A stretch of 64,000 nt of DNA from Sycobia sp. Sy_11 (GCA_018907035.1 JACCIC010000219.1:434001-498000); one strand, 5' to 3'; counted from the stretch's first letter, positions 12,001 to 22,440 are shown. Notes: a model not told the origin generated them from the letters alone. Program-made: numbers and translations.

Positions 12001-13300
12001 AACCAATGAAAGAGTAGCTGAATGAGGATTAGTCCTGTTGAAATAAGAGTATAAAATAACCTCACCAATTTTTTTCGAGTAATGCATGTGGATGGACATA
12101 CAGAACAGCACAGTGGGGATAGCACAATAAATGAAAATCGAATTTCTCGAGAAGCGGTGACGTTTTATAGTAATCAAAGCGAACCAATCACCATTCAATT
12201 TGATTTGTCAATTGAGATAATGGATGAATGGAATCATGAATAAATTTTGAAAATATTAGAGGAGATAAGCTCAATAGTTAAATTATTAAAATTGAAAATG
12301 TTAGAGGGGATAAGTTGAATAGTTAAAAAGAAAAACTTAAATTGGAAAATAAACTATATGAACAGCTTGATAATGATGAAGAGCTCATTTGGGCTGTCGA
12401 AAAAATTGAACGAAACTATATACCATCTCAAAAGAAACCAACACTAAACTAATCCACAAATTAAGATACAATTAAATTTATCTGAATATAGTTAAAAATT
12501 ATATATATATATAATGTTTATGTATTTGTTATTATTTTTTAATATAAACAATGGATCTAGCCACTCTAAACAAAATTGTTGAAAGAAAATTCATCAGTAC
12601 AGCATAACTGTTTCGAAGCATGACAGACTAGATATGGTGCAAAAATTGTGGCAGAACTTGATAACTTTTTTCAAATATTTTTAACACAAAAGATATCGTT
12701 TGTTATATTATAGGACGCTTATTCACAAATCTAGCGAATATGGTAAATAAACAATGTTTATTCTTACTTTATCAAGGTGGGACATGTTTTCAATATAATA
12801 CTTATTTAATTTACTTCCTCAATATAAATAATTCAATAGATAAATTTATTTCATGTTTAAAAAATCATTTGTTTGTTAAAGAAAAAAGATGTACATGTAA
12901 GTTAAGTCTCCCATATTTATTTCAATATCTTCAAATGATAAGAGACTAGTTTTATCATTATCTCCGTGAATAGATTTTACTGTTAAATTCATCATTGAAT
13001 TATCAAACAAGGAAAATCATCATCGGAATCATAATCTTTCTTAGAAACTGAGCAACTATTATTAGCTACCGTAAAACTAAATTTTTTTTTCTGATCTAGT
13101 TCAGTTTTTAATGTCTGTCATTATTCAAAATGAGCTAGAAGACTATCAACTTTCACTTTTTAATTCGACAGGCTTTTTAAGTGGTGCAGTTTAAATTTGA
13201 ACTGAGCGATTAGAATTTTGTTAATTTCATGGAATATAGTTTTACTTTGATTCTCCAAGATAGATCTTCTGTATCAATAGACCCCGGCGTTAAAATACCA
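12001..13300. other. AT-rich tract with unrecognised short frames
   Basis: A plus-strand frame near 12331-12450 (KLENKLYEQLDNDEELIWAV) and another at 12551-12950 read smoothly for 40-70 codons but match nothing I recognise. Their position just downstream of the polymerase makes them possible remnants of other genes of the same element. This is position-based inference only. Confidence 0.3.
12247..12328. repeat. Tandem duplication, two copies of about 36 bp
   Basis: A 36-base unit beginning TTGAAAATATTAGAGGAGAT (12247) recurs with about four changes at 12293, 46 bases later. Confidence 0.75.
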
Positions 13301-13319
13301 ACTGTTTACGTTTATGTTC

Positions 13320-14960
13320 GTGTGCCGGGGTAACGTATCCTTCATCTTTAGTCAATGGAGAAAGTATGGGAGATGCGGCTAAAATACAGCAATGGTCTTC
13401 CAGGATAGAATCAAATGAACTTTTGACCTAACGGGTTTGGTGTACCCGGGAATTACCGATGCTGGAAGTGGAAAATTGGCGCTTACCTTGTAATCACCGC
13501 AAATCCGTTACAAGTGGTTCAAGTTGGAAGAGTGTAGAGAGCATAGGAGACCTAGAGACAAGGTCAAAGCAACAGAGAGGGAGCAGCCAAAAGCGGAAGT
13601 TGTCAAGAGTGATACGAAAACTAGTACAGCAGCAAAAACAACAGCGAAAAATGTTACAGAGCTCAAAGGGAGTCCAAAGTTAATACTGACCACCCAGGTG
13701 AGCGTTAACAAGCTACCGACCGGCAAAACTGACCTCGGCAAAGTATCTTCAAATGATACAAAGAAAACAGGAAAGAAGCAATGTTCTCAAATGAAGATAA
13801 GGATATAAACCAAATAGAGCATAGTGAACAGTCTACCAGCACACCAACACTTCAGCAAAAGGATACCGCAAACAACATCCGAGATTGTGTTAAGGTATCA
13901 GCCCTGTGCGCGGACCCCTTTGAGACTATTAAGGCAGTTCATAAACAATGTGCGGATGTAGAAAAAAGGAAAATAGCGCTAAAAAGCTTTAGAGAACTAA
14001 TGGTAACCATCTTAGAGATGGCTGTGAGATGTGCTCGTGCAGAGGCCCGATCGGAAGCCTTGCATGAGCTAACCGAAAAAAACACGAAAGCAAAAACACC
14101 GCAAACGTATGCATTTGCCGCAACTTAGAACAACGAAGGAAACCAGAAGAGCAGTTCCAGTTCCAGTAAGAAACAAAGCAATTTGGTCGCTCCAAAATCC
14201 CAAGTTGCAAAAACCGCGATTAGACCACCTCCAAAGGTAGTTTTTCTCAAGCCGAAGGATGAGATAAATATCACTTCCACTGGTCAGGCTAAAGAAATCC
14301 TGCGAAGGACTTTTAACCCGAGACAAAAAAAGGTTCAAATAAGGAACCTAAGGGAGACCAGGCGGGGCCTTCTCGTGGAAAACGTAACAGAAGCGGGCTT
14401 GGACAATATATTTGAAGGAGGCGTCCGCCAGGAACAAGCCGAGGCTCATCATTTATGATATGCCCAAAGAAATATCAGCCGAAGAAGTGACACTGACTAC
14501 CTTTGCGTAAAATAATGGGCTATCTGAGACAATAGAGGAATTTTCATAATATTTGAGCCTCGCTTCAAAACTGGCAAACGGAGCGAAACAAGAAGCAACT
14601 GCGTGGTCGAAGCTACACCTGATATCAGGGACAAGTTTCTAAAACGCAAGAGAGTCTACGTTGAGTGGCTCTCTTGCTCAGTACAGGATTACATAAGGGT
14701 GACAAGGTGCTTCAAATGACAAGACTATGGACATGTAGCCAAGCACTGCAAAGGAGAAACATGCTGCTCCCAATGTAACCAAGCGGGATATGGCAGCAAA
14801 GAATGCATAAACAAGGAGTCTGTGCCAAAATGTATCAATTATAAAAAAGGGAAAATTCATCACAATCATGGCTCAAGGGACAGTAAGTGCCTAGCATTCA
14901 AACCTGCTATGGAGAGATTAGTTAACTCCACGGATTTGGATAGTAGAGCACGAAAGAGTC
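13320..14960 (+). pseudogene. ORF1 (gag-like) of an R1-like LINE, frameshifted
   Basis: Consecutive plus-strand frames at 13524-13808, 13781-14128, 14183-14458 and about 14690-14935 make up a basic, Lys/Gln-rich N-terminal part followed by a zinc-knuckle region. The first knuckle at about 14709-14750 reads C-F-K-stop-QDYGHVAKHC, so its second Cys codon is now TGA. The second (CSQCNQAGYGSKEC, about 14762-14803) has Tyr where the zinc-binding His is expected. A third Cys/His cluster follows up to about 14890. This is the nucleic-acid-binding protein of the LINE ribonucleoprotein. It lies directly upstream of, and on the same strand as, the endonuclease/RT region. Confidence 0.8.
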
Positions 14961-16500
14961 AAAGCGGACCTGTTCTGCGCTTTGCGCAACTAAATTCTAA
15001 AAGGATGCGCAGGGTCACTTCGGAGATAAGATCTAAATGTATGAAAAGTGGAGTAGACATCCTGCTTCTCCAGGAGCCATACCAGCACAGTAGCCGAATA
15101 GAGGGGTCGGCGTGCATACGAGGATGGTATATGTGAATGGGCATATACCCTGGGCAGTTATAACAATTCCATATAGCAATCCTGAACTGTGCTAAAACTA
15201 ACGCAATCTCACAAATAGACACTTCGCTGTAGCGGAGGTGAGGTTGCGATCTTTGTCGATATATGTGATCAGTGGATACTTCCAGTTGAATCACGAAATA
15301 GGGGTGCAGCTTATGCAATTAAATAATGTGCTGCATGCACTTCTGGGGAGGATGGTGCTAATAGGTGCCGATTCCAATGCCAGGTCCCCCCTGTGGGGAT
15401 ATGATCGCCCCGACCGTAAAGGGCAGAAAGAAGAAAATTTCAGAGTGCAGTGAAATCTCAGGATCGCCAATGTGCCAGGTATTATCGCCACCGTCTCTGA
15501 CGGATTTAGAGAAGGAAATGTACACGTAACTTTTGTCTTCACGAATCTCGAGACACTCATCATAGGATGGGCTGTCGGAGAGGACTGGACCTCGATTGAT
15601 CATAGAACGATCACGTGTCACCTCAATGGAGCATATACACCTGCAAGCATAGATGCTGCAAATCAGGGACATTAGCTAAAGCAATACTTCACACAGAAAG
15701 CGAACTGGGATACTTTCTGCGCTGTACTCGAGAATGAATGGGACCAGATCCCTAAAGAAATACCCGGCATCAAAATGGAGACTATCGAGAGAGTTCGCTC
15801 ATTGACATACACTTTGAGGAAAGCGTGCAATGCTCCCATACCGAGGAGTAGGGTAGCTGGTAGGAGGGTTCCTTGGTGGAATCCTGAATTAGATAGAAAG
15901 AAAAGGGCTACAAATCGAGCCCCTCGAGTGTTCCAGAAAGAGTGTGATCCCGTTATTCGGAAGCACCTCGAGAAAGAATATAAAGCGGACACAAAACTCC
16001 TCCTTGGGATATAGTTTACCGAATTCAAGTAGGTAAGCTGTCCATTAAGGAAGTTGCATGCAACGTCTGTCTGCATCAAGACACCTACACGACGGACTGG
16101 GTAAGTACTGCCACTGCAGTACCAAATACCCTGTTCACTCCAGCTAATTTACAGGATGAAACGCAAGAGCAAAATGATATGAGGTACTTGAGCAACTCCC
16201 TCCCGTTCAGGGGGGCAGAAGGTGAATTTAATCTCGCTGAGTAGGATCAGATCTTGGCCAAGATGAAGCTGGATAAGCCCTGAGCTAGACAGTTTCGACT
16301 TGGCCATCATTCGAACAGTATTGCCTACCATCAGGCAGGACCTGATCAATATATATAATACATGCTTGAGGTTTTCAGTCTTCCCGAGCGAGTGGATAGT
16401 TGGCTAAGTCATTACAATCTGAAAGGGGGAAGATAAAGAGCCCGAAGACCCTGTGTCCTACAGACCCATCTGGGATAACTCGACAAAAGGTAGGCTGACA
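14961..16500 (+). pseudogene. ORF2 of the same R1-like LINE: APE endonuclease and start of RT, 3' truncated
   Basis: The endonuclease begins at about 14982 with RFAQLNSKRMRRVTSEIRSK, followed by DILLLQEPY (about 15055), which is characteristic of R1-like LINEs. The GADSNARSPLWG block at 15360-15396 follows, and an S-to-I-degraded SDH region lies near 15595-15625. A linker (15775-16014) leads to the RT N-terminus (LINIYNTCLRFSVFPSEWIV, about 16343-16402, and PVSYRPI near 16450). The RT palm and everything 3' of it are missing; the element stops near 16500 against a GA-rich run. Stops and frameshifts occur throughout. Confidence 0.82.
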
Positions 16501-16537
16501 CAATAAGACTTCGGGTCTTATTTCTCTCTCACTTCCA

Positions 16538-16576
16538 TCTGACAGAGAGGGAGAGAGAGAGAGAGAGAGAGAGATA
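16538..16576. repeat. (GA)n microsatellite
   Basis: A GA run, interrupted near its start, directly follows the truncated LINE. Confidence 0.92.
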
Positions 16577-16759
16577 AAAACTCATATGCGGAGGCGAATA
16601 TACCAGAGCACACAAAACAAAAATGAAATGTTTTGGAGCACAACCGGTCGATAAAGCCAAAGCTAGGTGAAGCCAAGAATTTTTATGTGTAACAAAACAT
16701 AAATGAGCGACCTTTGTTTTTTTGTATCAGTACCCCAATAATTTCCTTCTATTGAATTA

Positions 16760-17215
16760 CCAGAGCACAAAAATTTTGTTTCAGACATAGTTGAACTCAA
16801 TTCAGAATATTAATAATACAAATAATAAACTACATTTTAAAGTGGAAGTTATTACTATCTTTGCTGGTAGTTATAGATTAACGATATCAGTCAATTTTCG
16901 AACACATTGAAATCCACACGAATTGAATTTTCCTTGGAATCCTTCGCCTCTCAAAGGATGTACAGAACATAGTAAGATTACTGCTGGAGCTATCATTAAC
17001 AACAAAAGGTTCGTACTATTCAGAAATTTTTCCTATGTATTCCTCCAGGATATAAATTCATACAAGTTTCATCTAATGTTATATACCTACCACTATGTGT
17101 TAGGTGTTAAGATTATCTTCGAATTCGAATAATTGTTCAGGACCGAAAATTGATTAATTTGCGAGGAGAGGAAATTACTATGAGAATTCATATTAAAACG
17201 GTATAATGGAGATCC
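16760..17215 (+). pseudogene. Polinton-associated virion-type protein (minor capsid/penton-like), decayed
   Basis: Plus-strand frames contain a C-terminal signature: ITAGAIINNKR near 16978-17010, IPPGYKFIQVSSNVIYLPL near 17042-17098, then LINLRGEEITMRIHIKT near 17152-17202 ending in a stop. From memory this pattern belongs to a protein that accompanies Polinton-type polymerases in insect and other animal genomes and is thought to be a virion component. The N-terminal half is poorly preserved and frameshifts break the reading. The strand and spacing fit the polymerase at 9.3-12.0 kb and the next gene at 17.25 kb. The exact virion role is inference. Confidence 0.5.
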
Positions 17216-17250
17216 TTTATAATTCTAGCAAACATATCAATTCCTCACCA

Positions 17251-17984
17251 TGTCAATAAAAGCTCATATCACCGAAGAAATTAAGACCGTTAATGCGGCA
17301 GAACATTCAGTCCCTCGTAAATCCAGGTCTAAAAGTACATACAATGAAATCACTTCATAATTTTCTGCTTCTTTCTGAAAAATTTACTGAATTCTAATAA
17401 GTAAATCAAGTGTCGTATGCGATGAGTCAATTGCTCATTATGCACTCTACGCACATCAAACATACACAGCACTATGCTTTGATAACAATGTTGAAAATCG
17501 TACATCTATCCAACCTCAAGATTTGCGTTCTCTAGCCTTACGACCTTTCATCCATATTAATGGAAAATTTTAAAACACCGGTGGAAAAATGCCGATGAAA
17601 TCTAGACTTGTTACTTAGAATTAATCATCTATTTGATGAAATTCGCTATGAAATTAATGTTGTAGAGATAGCCAAAAGTAAAAATGTCGGATTGAGTGGT
17701 ATCATGGAAAGGTGGACTTCGTTGGCCAGTGAGACTCCCATATCTGAAAACGCAGGCTGGCTTGGTCATGAACAAATATTGAAATCTCTGATTGATAGAG
17801 AAGGCAATTTTCACATTGCTATTCCTCTCAATATGATTTTGGGCTTTGTAGAAGATCAAACAAAGTTTGTGGTGAATATAAAATATGAACTTATTATCCA
17901 AAGATCAAGACCGGACATGAATGCAGAAGTCCAGGAAAGTATTCATACTACAAATGAAGATTTTGTAATAAATGTAACTAATTT
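17251..17984 (+). pseudogene. Polinton-associated capsid-like gene, 5' part (interrupted by PLE)
   Basis: An ATG at 17251 follows the previous gene by about 35 bases. The best-preserved part is the open frame at 17608-17990, with HLFDEIRYEINVVEIAKSKN, VGLSGIMERWTS, the IPLNMILGF block and KYELIIQRSRPD. Upstream, frameshifted pieces cover 17310-17600 (including QPQDLRSLALRPFIHINGK). From memory the family is a capsid-type protein found beside Polinton-like PolB genes in insects. The reading breaks off near 17984 in a Penelope-like element and resumes beyond it at 19194. Confidence 0.55.
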
Positions 17985-18291
17985 AATTGTATTTATGTCG
18001 ACTGCCCATATACAAATTAATAAATATTTTTTTATCGGTCTTACAGTCCAATCAATTCAATCTAAAAATAAAAATTAAAAATAAAAATAAAAATAAATAA
18101 ATGAAAATAAAATAAAAACTAAAAATAAAAATTAAATTAAAAATTAAATTAAAATTATAATGACAGTCAGACTGTCCTTGTTACACTCGCCCATGTAGAC
18201 TAATCTGAAAATAAAATATTAGCTGAAAAAATTCTTTGTTAGTAAAGTGCAGCCTTGACTGCCCCCAACACCCTTACCTAATTGAAGACTT

Positions 18292-18331
18292 GTCCAACGT
18301 TTCGAGTTCGCTACGGCTCCTCATCAGGAAC
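18292..18331 (-). ncRNA. Candidate hammerhead ribozyme motif of the PLE
   Basis: Minus-strand reading gives, in order, GUUC, the core CUGAUGA (18327-18321), a stem-II region with GAG and CUC at its ends, GAA (18303-18301), ACGU and a U (18296), then GGAC (18295-18292). GUUC and GGAC can pair as helix I with one wobble. ACGU is self-complementary, so helix III could only be very short or form between two molecules. PLEs are known to carry hammerhead motifs with tiny helix III. Here helix II has a C-A mismatch that is repaired in the copy at 56985-57024. No folding was computed. Confidence 0.6.
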
Positions 18332-18394
18332 TAAACTAAACTTTATATTCTAATCTATATATACCCATCCCTACCACCAAATTTAGTAAATTAA

Positions 18395-19150
18395 TCAATT
18401 TAATAAAGAATGATAAACACTGTCCAATCTACCAGACTCTAACATTAAATTCACTTTATTTCGATTCCTGGAAATGTGAATACTTTCAAGACTCTCCCGT
18501 TTATACTTATTGTTAATACCATGTTCCAAAATATCCACATTCACAAAACCAAAAGAATGTAAAAACATTAAACACTGCTCTTTTAACCCGGCAGTAATAT
18601 GTGAGCTACGTAAACTATATTTATGCTCATAAATTCTCTTTTTTAAATTTCTACCTGTTTGTCCAATATAGCAATCATTACAATTCCTATAATTAATGTT
18701 GTAAACAACTTCAGATTTTAAACATAGATCATCCTTATCTTTGCAATTATTAAACAACTTCTTTAAATTATTGCTATTTTTAAAGAAAATTTGAATGTTA
18801 TATTTCCTAAAATTTCTTTTAATTCTTTTAGATAATCCTCTAACATATGGTAAGACAATAATTTTACCTCTGTTAACATCAACTTGTGCATTATGTCTAT
18901 TTTCGGTATTATAAATGTCAAACAATCTGTCAGTAATTAATCTATTAATAAATTCAATTGGATAACGATTATTAATGAAAGTCTCTCTTAGTATCTGTAA
19001 ATTATTCTGTCTAAAATCTTTATGTGACAATTTTATTGCTCTGTCAATGACACCCTTTAATGCTCCAATTTTGTTTCCGAATTGGTGGTGTGAATTAAAA
19101 TCTAAAAACCTACCTGACCAAGTAGGGTTTCTGTACCAATCAAGTTTCAC
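18395..19150 (-). CDS. PLE protein C-terminal part with GIY-YIG endonuclease (open frame, truncated)
   Basis: The open frame of 251 codons covers the region between RT and endonuclease (KLDWYRNPTWSGRFLDFNSH at the N-terminus) and then the GIY-YIG domain: VVYNINYRNC, then DCYIGQTGRNLKKRIYEHK, with the YIG triplet and the nearby Arg. The end is SGRLDSVYHSLLN. In PLEs this nuclease nicks the target during retrotransposition. The frame is uninterrupted, but the upstream RT is missing because the element is 5'-truncated. The Met at 19150 is just the first one inside the truncated frame, not a natural start. A degraded relative is at 39.9-40.2 kb. Confidence 0.85.
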   Translation of the reverse strand: MKLDWYRNPTWSGRFLDFNSHHQFGNKIGALKGVIDRAIKLSHKDFRQNNLQILRETFINNRYPIEFINRLITDRLFDIYNTENRHNAQVDVNRGKIIVLPYVRGLSKRIKRNFRKYNIQIFFKNSNNLKKLFNNCKDKDDLCLKSEVVYNINYRNCNDCYIGQTGRNLKKRIYEHKYSLRSSHITAGLKEQCLMFLHSFGFVNVDILEHGINNKYKRESLESIHISRNRNKVNLMLESGRLDSVYHSLLN

Positions 19151-19193
19151 CTTATTATTACTACATCTAATGACATTAATGTCCAGAAAACTG

Positions 19194-19570
19194 TAAATAT
19201 AACTAATATATTATGTCATTGGATCGCATAAATAAAAGATACAACTTTTTAATTTCATTGGCAAGATAATGCTACATCATTATATTATCGTTCGTGAAAA
19301 CTATTTGCGTATCCTGTTTCATCAAACTCTAATAAGCATATCTGGATAGTGAAAACTTCTAAACAATTAGGAAAACGTCGTATTGTCATTCTTGGCTTAC
19401 AAACAAATTGAACCAGCTACAAATGCTGCTAGTCGTTTTGATCATTATAATATAAATAACGTGTGCCTTTTCTTACATTCACAGTATTACCCACATAATT
19501 AACTAAATCTTAACATATCCAATAATCAATATGTATTATTCTATATTTGAAATATTCGAAAATTAATGTG
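19194..19570 (+). pseudogene. Capsid-like gene, 3' part beyond the PLE
   Basis: The reading that breaks off at 17984 resumes on the same strand. The segments include VNITNILC at the border, KHIWIVKTSKQLGKRRIVIL near 19342-19401, and FDHYNINNVCLFLHSQYYPH near 19437-19496 with NLNISNNQYVLFY after a stop. Frameshifts and stops show that it decayed. The order matches what I remember of the same Polinton-associated protein, supporting one gene split by the PLE. The natural C-terminus is not found. Confidence 0.55.
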
Positions 19571-19633
19571 ATGGGAATCTCACGCAGATTTATCACATAT
19601 TGCCTTTTTTAATATTTCATTTCTAATGTGTTG

Positions 19634-19940
19634 GTAATATAGCATTTGAAATATTACAAATGCAGTAATAAGAATGTATTACTGAAGGCTTTTATGTTAT
19701 ATTACATATAAATTACAGAAGCAGCATTTCATTTAAATAACGTTTAAAATATTTCAAAAGAAATGTGACTGTAATATTACATATAGATTTCAAATGTTGC
19801 CTTCACTAGCATTTCAGTTGCAATGTTACTGTAACATAATATTTGAAATATTAAGAATGCAGTAATAACGATATATTGCTGAAACATGTTGAGTTATATT
19901 ATATAAATGTTAAAAATGGAACATTTCATTTGAAATATTA
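19634..19940. repeat. Degenerate tandem repeat, period about 197 bp
   Basis: A segment starting GTAATATAGCATTTGAAATA (19634) recurs about 197 bases later (19831) with substitutions over roughly 105 bases. Both copies include an ATTTGAAATATTA palindrome-like core and end in ACATTTCATTT-like sequence. Confidence 0.65.
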
Positions 19941-20199
19941 CTAGTAATACACAGTGAAGTCGCTAGATAGAACTGAAATTTTAGATTATTACAAATAGAA
20001 AATTTCCTATAATGTATAACAGCAGACGGAATACCAGTACAAGTATAGTTTCTTAGTGATTTTTCGCATAAGTGATTTGAAATGTAGGATCTATAAATTT
20101 TTTTTTCGAGTGATTGATAAAATAGCTGAATATCATAGTTGAATTTGATATTTCAAAAAGATGTAGATTTTTTTATCATGCAAAATGAACGAAGTTGTT

Positions 20200-20535
20200 A
20201 AATTTATCTAAGAAAAGGAGAAAAAGCATGAAGAAAAACGCTGGAAAATAGAAGCGAATTTTTAAGATTTATAGAAATATGAGGAATCGAACTAAAGTAG
20301 AAGAGGCATTGAAGATTTACAAAAGAAAGTTAAACTACTAAAATTACCTAGAAAATGAAATGCAGACTTTTGCAATGATCTAGACACTAATCATTGGGAA
20401 ATCTCATACAAAATAGTTATATATAAAAACAACCGGATGGATTTTAATACCGCGTCTTGTCCAATTCTATATAATCCAGAAGTTGTAAATACAGAAGACG
20501 ACCGATTGTTTGAGTTATACGCAAAGCAATTGTAG
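20200..20535 (+). pseudogene. Unrecognised decayed frame with a conserved-looking C-terminal exon-like end
   Basis: A plus-strand frame runs smoothly from 20368 to the stop at 20533-20535 (DLDTNHWEISYKIVIYKNNR, then MDFNTASCPILYNPEVV and DDRLFELYAKQL). Upstream, a Lys/Glu-rich part (20200-20365) is frameshifted. I do not recognise the family. The smooth reading and the location, on the same strand as and 0.8 kb beyond the capsid-like gene, suggest another gene of the same Polinton-like element. That is inference from position only. Confidence 0.35.
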
Positions 20536-20884
20536 TACTTTTTTTTCGTTCTCTGTCTCTAAAGATATATATAGCAAAAAGAATATTAATATACTACGGA
20601 ATATGTATACCGTATATATCTTATTTTATATAAAAAATTATGATAAAATATTCTTATTTAGAATGGCAATACATATATATTTGATTATATGATATCATGA
20701 AACATTATTTTTATCAAAAATGTTATTTCGTTGAACTAAATTATTGATTATATTGGAATTAGTACAGGTTTTACTATGTGTTGAATTAATTTTTAAATAT
20801 GAATTCATTATAAGTAATTTTAGAGCCAGATTTACTGTTGTTTTAAATGTTATTTCAATTCATGCTTCTTCGTATTATTTACAG

Positions 20885-21433
20885 CTGTGCAAAGGGGAAG
20901 AGTTCCAATATCACAAAGCAATCTTCCAGGAATATCAACAACGCTTTCTGCAATTAACACAAATACAGCGCCATGTTCGAGCATTAATGGACACCCCTCT
21001 TTATCGTCCTATATAAGTTTACTGCTAAGAGCAGATCCATATCCAACTTCGAGATACATTCAATGTGTTCCACCTAATATTATTGGTATCGATAATATTT
21101 GTGAACTTGCAGCAAGATTACTATTTTCAGCTGTAGAATGGGCAAGAAACATACCCTTTTTTCCTGATCTTCAGATTACTGATCAGGTAGCGCTTTTAAG
21201 ATTGGTATGGAGTGAACTTTTTGTATTAAATGCGAGTCAATGCTCTATGCCACTTCACGTGGCACCTCTTCTAGCAGCTACAGGTCTTCATGCATCTCCA
21301 ATGGCTGCAGATAAAGTAGTGGTTTTTATGGACCATATCAGAATTTTTCAAGAACAAGTTGAAAAATTAAAATGTTTATACGTAGATTCAGCTGAATACA
21401 GTTGTCTCAAGGCAATTGTTTTATTTACAACTG
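20885..21433 (+). CDS. svp-like: Internal exon of a seven-up/COUP-TF-like nuclear receptor (start of ligand-binding domain)
   Basis: The exon is preceded by a pyrimidine-rich tract and AG at 20883-20884, and followed by the donor GTTTGT at 21434. It holds 2 + 546 + 1 nucleotides, so a codon is split at each end. The first residues (after a split Ala codon) are VQRGRVP, the hinge just after the DNA-binding domain. The rest covers [56 protein letters not shown] and [13 protein letters not shown] up to VLFTT. The protein is an orphan nuclear receptor that represses transcription in the nucleus and is needed in neural and eye development in insects. Several residues differ from the near-invariant family pattern (see findings). 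No other exon is in the window. The GTG at 20887 is not a start. Confidence 0.9.
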
Positions 21434-22258
21434 GTTTGTATCATTAATCTATAGTTTGTTATTATCTTTTATGGTATATTGAATGATGATTTATACCGTA
21501 GAAAATTCTATTGATTCGTGCACATTATATTAAATTATATAATATATACGACAGAATTACTTTACTTCTAAATGCACAATACATTTGTTATTAGGCAGTA
21601 AAAAGCGACTAGAACTTGATGTACTTAAGTCCCAACCCGTTCAAACCGTCTAACGTACCGTTATGTTATTTCTCCCTCAGGTCCATTCGTCCCTCTTATG
21701 TAATTAATCATTGCCGTTCCTATACTTTTTATATAAATCGGGGGCCAATGGATTGTATGTTGGTATAAGCTGCTTCTCTTGCGAGAAAGAACTTATTCCT
21801 GTCTCGGCTTTCCGACTTACTTCCCTATTGCTAAGTTTAACTATATAGGAAGAGGACCAAATGGGGCATGTATAGCCCTTCCTTCTGTAAGGAGGACTGA
21901 ATTACTTCCCCGGATAAGGTGAAATAGATTAGAAGGTGTTTAAATAAATGAAGGAATAAGTTGTGTTTGTTAAATTTGACTTACTTTTATTTGCTTTCCT
22001 TTCTTACAGGCAACCCCTGCTGCCAATGCCCAGAGAGAGAATTTTAGAATAAGGGCAGTGCTAAGCGGGGGTGGTCCCGCTAAGTACTCTCTCTCTCTCT
22101 CTCTGAGATGGCCTTAGGGGTTACCAAATCATAACTTACATACTGGTTCGTCTTAACAAATTATCTTGAATAATAATTGAAAATGCTTATGTAAACTAAA
22201 CATTTATATGTATGATTATATTTATATGCATATAATTTTGGAATTACCTTAAAAATTA
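21434..22258. other. Intron-like or intergenic sequence with a small CT run
   Basis: No coding motif is seen. A moderately GC-rich patch (21620-21920) and a short CT run at 22087-22105 stand out. The patch may be part of an unrecognised repeat. Confidence 0.4.
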
Positions 22259-22262
22259 ATGT

Positions 22263-22294
<32 letters not shown>

Positions 22295-22342
22295 CACATG
22301 CACATTAATTCATACACACATATTCAATTTCATTATGATATA

Positions 22343-22417
<75 letters not shown>

Positions 22418-22440
22418 TGTGTATTCCTTCGTACATATTA
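22259..22440. repeat. (TA)n and (ACAT)n microsatellites
   Basis: TA runs at about 22263-22288 and 22368-22412 are separated by a tetranucleotide ACAT run (about 22343-22367). Confidence 0.95.

Larger units (their letters stand above)
17985..19193 (-). mobile_element. Penelope-like retroelement (PLE), 5'-truncated, inserted in the capsid-like gene
   Basis: The minus strand carries the C-terminal part of a PLE protein (18395-19150) followed by a 3' region with an A/T-rich (AAAAT-like) tract and a terminal segment starting GTCGACTGCCCATATAC at 17998. The 3' region also recurs at 56.6-57.0 kb. The reverse transcriptase proper is absent, so this copy is 5'-truncated. It is flanked by near-identical 17-mers (17968-17984, TAAATGTAACTAATTTA; 19194-19210, TAAATATAACTAATATA; 15 of 17 identical) that look like a target-site duplication. 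Confidence 0.85.

Noticed and set aside
20887..21447. Treating the svp-like frame as a gene starting at 20887
   Set aside because: The codon there is GTG within an exon; the AG acceptor just upstream and the hinge-region sequence show an internal exon, and codons after 21433 are intronic.
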